Assembly (NCBI RefSeq): GCF_014839835.1 | Contig: NC_071646.1 | Span: 682,001-746,000, forward strand | Direction of reading: 5' to 3' | Length of the DNA stretch: 64,000 nucleotides | Source of the DNA: Dryobates pubescens | Lineage: Eukaryota; Chordata; Aves; Piciformes; Picidae | Shown here: positions 44,941 through 54,800 of the stretch, in pieces | Position numbering within the stretch: the stretch's first letter is position 1 | Layout: each line of letters opens with the position of its first letter | Made by a program: the position numbers and the translations under genes | Notes under the pieces: generated by a model | Seen by the model: only the letters and a program-made list of their open reading frames with translations | Told to the model about the DNA's origin: nothing | Databases searched by the model: none

Positions 44941-45890
44941 CGAGGGCCCGGAGCCGCCTCGCTCCCTGCTCCCTGAGCTGCGGGGCGCTGCTTCGGCTGC
45001 CTGAGCTCAGAGTTAGGTCCAGCTCCGAGGCCCCCAGCCGTAAAGACAGCCCGGGGTGGACTCTGCCTTGGAAGCCGCAGGAGGAGGTCGGGAAGCAAAT
45101 GTGGGAGCTGAGGCCAAGGCCGCTGCCTGGCGCCGTGTGGCTGTCTGCTGGGGGCCTTGGGGCACGGGGAGGGGCCAGGGGCTGCCCTGGGGAGCCCAGC
45201 TTGGGGCTGCAGCACACTGGAGGCTGATGCCTTGCAGCTGGGTTGGGTCCGAGCTCAGGTTCCTCAGGCTGCTCTGTGCCTGCTGTGGTTTATTTGCTGA
45301 GGGAGCTGCTGCTGCTGCAGCTGCTGCAGGCTCCTCCGTGCTGCACAAAGCTCTGCTGCTGGACCCTGGAGTCACTGAGTGCAGCCCAGGGAGCAGCAGC
45401 TGCTGGTGAGGACAGCTGTGGGGGAGCACAGCTCCCAGCCCTGCACCTCTGCTCCTGCACCTGGAGGGGGTTCAGCAGTGACCACCTCCCCCCTCCACCA
45501 GCAAGCAGTGCAGGCAGCTGCCTGTGCCCCAGAGAGGCAGACTGGAGGGGGCAGAGGGAAGGGAAGCAAGGTCCTGGCTGCTGTTCCCCTGAATGCAGTC
45601 ACGGGGGGGGGGCTGGGAGGGGACCAGCCCAGCCAGGGCAGGCCACACAGCCAGGTGAGTTGGGAATGTCCCCGGGGAGGAGGCTCCCCAGCCTCTGGGC
45701 AGCCTGCCCCAGGGCTCTGCCCCTCCCAGTGGGCAGAGGGCTGCCAGGCCTGGGCCACTTTGGCCTCCTCAGGCAGGTTCTGGCCCAGCTGGGCCTGGCT
45801 CAGGCCAGGGGCGCCGTGGCAGAGGGAGGCTGGTGGTGGCCCAGCAGCCCTCTGTGTGATCCTGGCCTCAGCAGGTGCTTTGTTTTGCAG

Positions 45891-48800
45891 CTGCTGGAGG
45901 CTGATCCTGATCTCCAGGGCCTGGCACAGCAGCCAGCTGCTCTCCTGCCCTCTGCTGCCCGAGGCTGAGCCCTGTGCCCCTGCCGGCGGCGATGGAGCAG
46001 TACGCAGCCAGCAGCAGCAGCTCCACGGAGCAGATCGTGGTGCAGGCTGGGCAGATCCAGCAGCAGGTATGCAGGGGGCTCCTGGGGGCACTGCTGCTGC
46101 CACTGCTGGCCTGCAGAGCCCTCTGTGCCCAGCCCAGCGCTGTGCAGAGCCAGCTGGCTGCCTGCTGGCACTGCCTGGCTGCGGGCACAGCAGATCCTTG
46201 CTCTGTTACTGCTGGGGGGAAAGGCACAGCCTTGCAGGTGGGCTCTGGGCAGAGCTCTGGGTGCTCAGGAGGCTGCAGGCTGGGAGCAAGGTGAAGCAGG
46301 CAGTGAATGCTCTGGGGGTTGTGTGAGGGAAGTGAGAAACCCTCTGCAGGAGGAAGCAGCAGGAGAGCCTCAGAAGCAGCCAGCTGCCCCCCGTGAGCAG
46401 TGCAGCTCCCCCCAGTGAGCAGTGCAGCCCCCCCCAGTGAGCAGTGCAGCCCCCCCCCCCCCAGTGAGCAGTGCAGACACCACCCCCCCCAGTGAGCAGT
46501 GCAGACACCCCACCCCCCCAGTGAGCAGTGCAGCCCCCCCCAGTGAGCAGTGCAGCCCCCCCCAGTGAGCAGTGCAGCCCCCCCCCAGTGAGCAGTGCAG
46601 CCCCCCCCCAGTGAGCAGTGCAGCCCCCCCCAGTGAGCAGTGCAGCCCCCCCCCCAGTGAGCAGTGCAGCCCCCCCCCAGTGAGCAGTGCAGCCCCCCCC
46701 AGTGAGCTGTGCAGCCCCCCCCCAGTGAGCAGTGCAGCCCCCCCCCAGTGAGCAGTGCAGCCCCCCCCCCCAGTGAGCAGTGCAGCCCCCCCCAGTGAGC
46801 TGTGCAGCCCCCCCCAGCTGCAGCAGGCTCTGCTCAAGCCCCCAGAGGCTGTCTCAAGGGCAGTGTTCCCTGGGGTGCTTTGGGCTGCAGCTGCATGCAG
46901 CCAGCAGAGGAGCTGCAGCCAGCAGCGGAGCTGCAGCCAGCAGCGGAGCTGCAGCCAGCAGCGGAGCTGCAGCCAGCTGTGCAGCTCTGGATGGCTTCCC
47001 CCATGCCAGCAGCTGCTGCCTCATGCTCTGAAGCTTGGGCTGGGGCTTTGCAAGGACCTGGCAGCTTTGGGGTGCGGCTGAGCCTCCCCCACTCTGCTCC
47101 TGCAGCACCCTTGCAGGTGAGCTCTGCTGCTGCTGCCCTGTGCTGTCCCTCCTGCTCCAGCTGGGGACAGGAGGCTCAGCTGTGGCCTCAGCTCACTGCC
47201 AGCAGGGCCCAGCTCCCCCCCTGCACTGAGCTGGCTTCCCCAGCACAGCCAGGACCCTGCTGGGTGCTGGAGGTCAGGTACTGAGGGCTGCCAGAGCCCA
47301 GCCCCTGGCAGAGCCTGAGCCTGGGTTGGCTTCTGGCCATTGTGTAGGCAGAGAGGAGGCTGAACCCAGCCTGGTGTGCAGGGGGCTCAGGGCCTGCTCC
47401 CCAGGCCCCTCTGGGGGGGGGACACAAGATCCTTGCCTCCCAGCCTGCTGTGGCCCAGCTCTGGGCAGGGAGGTGTCCCTCAGCCCCCAGGCTGCTGACT
47501 CTGAGCTCTCAGTGCTTTGGGGCTCTCTGAAGGGGCTAAAGGCAGCAGAGGCCTCCTGCAGCCTCTCAGTGGTGGAAGGACACTGCTGCAGGGGGGGCCC
47601 TGGTGAGGCTGGGGCTGCAGTCCTCTGTGCTGCTGTGTGCAGAAGGAACTGATGGCCTGGGCTGGCATGGCCAAGCCCTGGGAGCCCTGCAGGGGAGGCC
47701 TGGGCCCTGCAGCAGCTCTCAGGCAGCAGAGCAGAGCAGAGGGGCTGAGCTCTGCCGCTCCCTGCAGGGGGCTGTGCCTGGGAGGCTGCAGCCTGCCCCC
47801 AGGAGCAGCCCCTTCCAGCCCAGGGGGCTGCCTGGCTGTGCTCTGCCATGTCTCAAGCTGTTGCTGTTGTGTCCCCAGCAGCAGGGAGCTGTCACTGCTG
47901 TCCAGCTGCAGACTGAGGCCCAGGTGGCATCGGCCTCGGGCCAGCAAGTCCAGACCCTGCAGGTAGTGGTGAGCTCTCTGGTCCTGTGTGCCAGCACTGC
48001 ATGACCCCCAGGGCCACATACCCAATGCTGTGTTCCACAGGCTGGGGGATGGAGCAGGAAGGCTCCTGGGCTCTGCCAGCTGCAGTGGGGCTGCAGCACT
48101 GCCCCTGGGGCTCAGGGGACTGCCACAGCCCTGCAGCGTTCACCAGGGATGAGCCCAGGCCTGGAGCAGCTCTGCTGGGAGCACAGCCTGAGGGGGCTGG
48201 GGCTGGGCAGCATGGAGAGGAGGAGGCTCCAGGGGGGGCTCAGAGCTGCTGCCAGGGCCTGGAGGGATCCTGCAGGAAGGCTGCAGAGAGCCTTCTGAGG
48301 CAGGCCCAGGGGGAAGGGTTTGGAGCTGAGGCAGAGGGGGACTGAGGAAGGAAGTCAGCAGGGTCTCTGCTCTCAGTTCCCTCTCCTCACCAGCTGGCAG
48401 CCAGAGGTGGTGCCTGGCCCCTGAGCTGCAAGAGTTGAACCCCTGTGAGCCAGAAGGGCTGCTGGGGGCAGTGCCACCCCCCTGGGGCAGCCAGGTCTGC
48501 CCCTGCCAGGGCACAGCTGGGCACTGGGGCTCTGGGGCTCTGTCCTGCAGCTCCCACTGCCCAGCCAGGCAGCAGGCTGGGCAGGGGCAGCTGGGCCCTG
48601 GCAGCTGGGCAGCAGACATCTCACTCCTGGGGGTGGTTGGCTTCCCAGTCCCCCAGAGGAGGGCAGCTGCAAGGGGCAGGAGGCCCTGGGCAGGGGGGGA
48701 GCTGAACACAGCATTTGCTATGTCCCCAGTGCCTGACCTGGCTGCTTGGCTCCCTCTGGCCTCCTGCCTGCCCCCTCTCTCCCCTCTGCTCTGTCCTGTG

Positions 48801-51800
48801 CTTCCCTCATCCCTGACCTGAGCCCTGGCTGTGTCCTTTCCCTCTGCCCCTCCTGGGTCTGTGCTGCTCCCTCTGGCTGCCCCCAGCATGCTTCTGTGTG
48901 GGGCCTGAGAGCTGCTGAGCCCTGCTGGGGGCTGGCAGGGGCTGGATGGCTCTGGAGCTGCCTCCCAGCCCCTCTGGGCCTCTCTCACACCACAGCTTAC
49001 AACCCCCCCTGAGCCCTCCCTGGGCTCAGCAGTGGCTGCTGCTCAGCTCTGCTCTTGGCCCCTTCTGCCTGCCCTCAGCCATGGCCAGGCCCTGCAGGGG
49101 GGAGGCTGTCAGCACCCCTGGGGGGAGGCTGTCAGCACCCCTGGGGGGAGGCTGTGAGCACCCCTGGGCAGAGCTGAGGCTCCTGCAGGGCCTCCCTGCC
49201 AGAGCAGAGCCTGGGAGCCCCAGGGCAGGGGCAGCAGGGGCCCTGGGGGCACTGAAGCTGCTTTGCTTCCCCTCTGCTCCTGGCTGTGCATGAAGGCAGC
49301 TCCTGGGTCTGGGCAAGGCAGCTGAGCTGCCCCTGCTGCAGTGCCCCTGGGGCTGGCAGCTCAGGGAGGCTGCAGCAGGGGGGAGGGGAGGCTGCAGCAG
49401 GGAAGGGGAGCTGCAGCAGCAGGAAGGGGACCTGCAGCAGGGAGGGGACCTGCAGCAGGGAGGGGACCTGCAGCAGGGAGGGGACCTGCAGCAGGGAAGG
49501 ACCTGCAGCAGCAGGAAGGGGACCTGCAGCAGCCTCCAGGCAGGAGCTTTGGCAGCTCAGAGCTGTGCTGCTGCTGGGCTCAGCTCCGTGGCTGCTGCTG
49601 AGGGCCGGAGGGAAGCTGCAGCCCCTGGGGCTCTGTGCTGGCAGCTCTCAGGGCTCTTCATTGCTCTCTCTCTCTCCCCAGGTGCAGGGGCAGCCCCTGA
49701 TGGTGCAGGTCAGCGGGGGGCAGCTGCTCACCTCCACGGGGCAGCCCATCATGGTGCAGGCTGTGCCTGGGGGGCAGGGCCAGACCATCATGCAAGTGCC
49801 AGTGTCTGGGACACAGGGCCTGCAGCAGGTGAGGTGACCTTGGCTGTGGTGCAGAGGGGCAGCAGGGCTGCCCTGCCCTGCCCTGCCCTGCCCTGCCCTG
49901 CCCTGCCCACACAGCAGCTCTGCCTCAGCTCTGCTGCCACAGCCTGGGCAGGGAGCAGTGCCCTGGGGCGGGCAGGGGGCAGCAGGGATTGGTGCCCTGG
50001 GGTGGGCAGGGGGCAGCAGGGATTGGTGCCCCAGGGTGGGCAGGGGGCAGGCAGGGGGCTGGCAGGGATTGGTGCCCTGGGGCTGGCAGGGGGCAGCAGG
50101 GATTGGTGCCCCAGGGCGGGCAGGGGGCAGCAGGGATTGGTGCCCTGGGGCAGGCAGGGGGCGGGCAGGGGGCAGGCAGGGATTGGTGCCCTGGGGCGGG
50201 CAGGGGGCAGCAGGGATTGGTGCCCTGGGGCAGGCAGGGGGCGGGCAGGGGGCAGGCAGGGATTGGTGCCCTGGGGCGGGCAGGGGGCAGCAGGGATTGG
50301 TGCCCTGGGGCAGGCAGGGGGCGGGCAGGGGGCAGGCAGGGATTGGTGCCCCGGGGCAGGCAGGGGGCAGCAGGGATTGGTGCCCTGGGGCAGGCAGGGG
50401 GCAGGCAGGGATTGGTGCCCTGGGGCAGGCAGGGGGCGGGCAGGGGGCAGGCAGGGATTGGTGCCCTGGGGCGGGCAGGGGGCAGCAGGGATTGGTGCCC
50501 CGGGGTGGGCAGGGGGCAGGCAGGGGGCAGGCAGGGATTGGTGCCCCAGGGTGGGCAGGGGGCAGGCAGGGGGCAGGCAGGGATTGGTGCCCTGGGGCTG
50601 GCAGGGGGCAGCAGGGTGCAAGGGCAGCTCTCTGGGTTGGGCTCCCTGGGGCTGTGCAGAGCTGCTCAGGGAGGTTCAGTCCTTCCAGCCCTCTGCTGCT
50701 GTGGCTCTGCAGCTGGCTTTGGGCTTCCTGGCTGTGCTCTCCTCCCAGTGCTGCTTTCCAGCTCCTCTGGGGAGCTGCTGCCTGCTCAGCTCAGGGCTCC
50801 CAGGGAGGCCTTCCCCTGGCATCTGAAGGCTTCCTGAGAGCAGTCCCTGAGCTTGAGCTCAGCTGGGGCAGGGGCTGGAGGGGCACTGAGGCCCCAGCAC
50901 TGCAGGGGGCTGGGAGCTGGCTTTGGGCAGAAGCCTTTCCTGGCAGCTTGGCCTCAGGGGCAGCTCTGGGATGCTCCAGGAGTGCTGCTGCAGAGCAGGG
51001 GCAGGGCTGGCCCAGGGCAGTGGTGGCTGGAGAGTTGGATTCAGGAATCAGCCAGCAGGGCCCAGGGGCTCTTGGTGGTGTGAGAGGTTCATTCAGGGCT
51101 TCTCTGAGGTGCCTCTGGTGGGAGCCAGGCTGGGCTGGGGCCCTCTGCCTGGGCTGGGGCCCTCTGCCTGGGCTGGGGCCCTCTGCCTGGGCTCCAATCT
51201 GTAGCTTTGTGGCAGGCTCCTTCCAGCCTGGCTGCTGGAGATAGCTGCAGCCCTGGGCTGCTCTCTCAGCCCTCTCCCAGTTCCCCTTTTCACCTAGGAA
51301 CTGCTCCATCTTGCTGCAGAGAGTTCCTGCAGCCAGCTGCTCCCTGCCCTGTGCTGAGCACTCTGCAGGCACCCAGGCCCCAGGCCTCCTGCTGCCTCCC
51401 AGCTGAGCAGGGGAGCAGCTGGCTCCTGCTGAGCCTCCTCTGGGGTGAGCAGTGCGGAGCCCCCAGGGTGCAGAGCCCCCAGGGTGCTGGGTGGCCTCTG
51501 TGCTGGGTGGCTGTGTGCCAGGGAGCCCTGAAGGAGCAGGAGCAGAGCTGCTCCCTGCTGGTGGTTGGCTCTGCAGCAGGGAGTCCTCAGGTGGCTGTGC
51601 TGCTGCTGAGGCCAGGGAGGGAGGAGAGGAGGCATAGTTAATGTTCCTTTCTGACTCTTTCTTCCACAGATTCAGTTGGTGCAGCCAGGTCAGATTCAGA
51701 TTCAAGGTGGGCAGGCTGTGCAGGTACAGGGGCAGCAGGGCCAGACCCAGCAGATCATTATTCAGCAGCCCCAGACTGCAGTTACTGCTGGCCAGACACA

Positions 51801-54800
51801 GGTAACTGCTCCAGCATGAAAGGTTCCCTTGAGGGGCACAGCAGAGAGCTGTGCTGCACCAGGCAGAGGCCCAGCAGAGCCAGAGGGGGCCTGGTGCTGA
51901 GGGCCTGAGGCTGGCTGGGCTGGGCTTGAGGCCTTGCAGCCCTGCCTGGGGCACAGTGGCTGCCTGCATGCCTGCAGCCCCTTGGCTGGCTCAGGGGTGG
52001 CTCTCTCCTCACCTGGTGGCATGTGGGGAGGAGGAGCTGCTGCTCAGGCCACTCTCCTGCCTTCCCCTGCTGAATTGCAGCCAAATCCAGCCCCTGGGCA
52101 GAGCAATTCTTTGGCCAAACGTTGACAGCGAGGTGAGGCAGGAGGAGCTGGGCCTGGGGCTTGCACTGCTGGTGACTGCACTGCTAGGAGCAGCTGGGAG
52201 GTGCTGGGGGCCCTGCAGCTCAGCTGCTTTGTGCTCCAGGCTCTTGCTTGCTGCTGGCACCAAAGCAAACCCAGCCCCAGCCTGGGGCACCCTCAGCACC
52301 TGCTGCTGGCTCAGGGCTGTGGCACTGGGCTCAGCAGCAGTCTGTGAGCTGCTGTGTTCTGCTTCTCTCTAGAGCCAGCAGCAAATAGCAGTCCAAGGGC
52401 AGCAGGTGGCACAGGCAGCTGAAGGGCAGACCATAGTCTACCAGCCAGTGAATGCTGATGGAACCATCCTGCAGCAGGGTAGGAGCTGTGCTGGGCACAG
52501 CAGGGCTGCTGGGCAGGCTGGGGGCAAGAGAGGGAGCTGGGGGTGCTGAGTGCTGCAGCAGCAGAGGGGCTGGGGGGGGATGGCAGGGGCTGGGGGGGGG
52601 ATGGCAGGGGCTGGGGGGGGATGGCAGGGGCTGGGGGGGGGTGGCAGGGGCTGGGGGGGGTTTGCAGGGGCTGGGGGGGGTGGCAGCAGAGGGGCTGGGG
52701 GGGGGATGGCAGGGGCTGGGGGGGGGATGGCAGGGGCTGGGGGGGGTGGCAGCAGAGGGGCTGGGGGGGGGATGGCAGGGGCTGGGGGTGTCCCAGCTTG
52801 GGGGGCTCCATTCTGAGGGGCTGTAGGACAGGAATGCTGAGGTTTGGGCTTCCACCTCAGCACCTGGGCTGCTGCCTGGCACTGGCCTCCCCAGGCAGGG
52901 AGGGCTGCAAAGCACAGGAGGTCTGAGGAGCAGCTGGAGGGTGGCCCTGGCAAGGCCTCACCTGCAGTACTGGGCTGAGGCTTGGGCCCTTCACTGCCAG
53001 CAGCAAGTGGCAGGGCAGAGCAGGCAGCCCCAGGCTGCCCACAGGGAGCTCTGGGTTGGGTGTGAGGAACAATTTGCTGCCCAGAAGGGTTCTGAAGGCC
53101 TGGCCCAGGCTGCCCAGGGCAGGGCTGGATGATATCCCTGGGGGAGGGTCTGAGGCTGTGGGGCTGGGGCTGGGTTGGTGTGCAGGGCCCAGCCCTGCAG
53201 CGCTGCAGCTGCTGTGTGCATGCTGAGGGCCGGGGGCCAGGCTCTAACGCTGCTCCCTCCCCTCTGTGCTCTGCCCTGCTGTGCCCTGGGGGTGTCCCCT
53301 CAGTCACAGTCCCTGTTACAGGCATGATCACCATCCCAGCTGCCAGCCTGGCTGGGGCCCAGATCGTGCAGACAGGAGCCAGCACCAACACCAGCAGCAG
53401 CGGGCAGGGCACCGTCACTGTCACCCTGCCCGTGGCTGGCAACGTCGTCAACTCGGGGGGCATGGTCATGGTGGGTACTGAGCTGCACACAGAGCCCCCC
53501 TGGGGCCGGCACAGAGCCCCCCTGGGGCCGGCACAGACCCCCCTGGGGCCGGCACAGAGCCCCCTGGGGGCGGCACAGAGCCCCTGGGGCCGGCACAGAG
53601 CCCCCCTGGGGCCGGCACAGACCCCCCTGGGGCCGGCACAGAGCCCCCCTGGGGGCCGGCACAGAGCCCCCCTGGGGGCGGCACAGAGCCCCCTGGGGGC
53701 GGCACAGACCCCCCCTGGGGGCGGCACAGACCCCCCCTGGGGCCGGCACAGACCCCCCCTGGGGCCGGCACAGACCCCCCCTGGGGCTGGCACAGACCCC
53801 CCCTGGGGCTGGCACAGACCCCCCTGGGGCCGGCACAGAGCCCCCCTGGGGCCGGCACAGACCCCCCCTGGGGGCGGCACAGACCCCCCCTGGGGGCGGC
53901 ACAGACCCCCCCCTGGGGCTGGCACAGACCCCCCGGGGGCCGGCACAGAGCCCCCCGGGGGCCGGCACAGAGCCCCCCTGGGTGCCACAGCTCTGCAGGA
54001 GGCCTTTGCTGCAGAGCTCTCTGCAGTCACAGTCAGGGGGAGGGGGAGGGGAGGGCAGCAGTGGCTGCAGCTGCCCCAGCAGCATGGCCCTGGGGCTGCC
54101 CTGGAGCCTTTGCCCTCCTCAGGGGAAGTGGAAACTGTTCTGCAGCTGGGGAGCAAAGTCACTGCTGCTCCCAGCTGGGGGGCTGGGGGCTGCAGGCGCT
54201 GGGGGCTGCAGGCAGCACTGCAGGCAGCACTGCAGGCAGCACTGCAGGCAGCACTGCAGGCACTGGGGGCTGCAGGCAGCACTGCAGGCAGCACTGCAGG
54301 CAGCACTGCAGGCGCTGGGGGCTGCAGGCAGCACTGCAGGCAGCACTGCAGGCACTGGGGGCTGCAGGCAGCACTGCAGGCAGCACTGCAGGCAGCACTG
54401 CAGGCACTGGGGGCTGCAGGCAGCACTGCAGGCAGCACTGCAGGCAGCACTGCAGGCGCTGGGGGCTGCAGGCAGCACTGCGGGCAGCACTGCAGGCAGC
54501 ACTGCAGGCAGCACTGCAGGCACTGGGGGCTGCAGGCAGCACTGCAGGCAGCACTGCAGGTGCTGGGGGCTGCAGGCAGCACTGCAGGCAGCACTGCAGG
54601 CAGCACTGCAGGCACTGGGGGCTGCAGGCAGCACTGCAGGCAGCACTGCAGGCAGCACTGCGGGCAGCACTGCAGGCAGCACTGCAGGCACTGGGGGCTG
54701 CAGGCAGCACTGCAGGCGCTGGGGGCTGCAGGCAGCACTGCAGGCAGCACTGCAGGCAGCACTGCAGGCAGCACTGCAGGCACTGAGCAGTGCCCCCGCA

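Noticed and set aside
43736-45217. 493-codon minus-strand open frame over the NFYA/OARD1 promoter
   Set aside because: Composition is that of a CpG island (Pro/Ala/Arg/Gly-rich) plus a 62-bp repeat in shifting frames; no domain is recognisable.
49958-51244. Two frames of over 400 codons rich in GRGQAGG and DWCPG
   Set aside because: They are translations of the intron 4 minisatellite.
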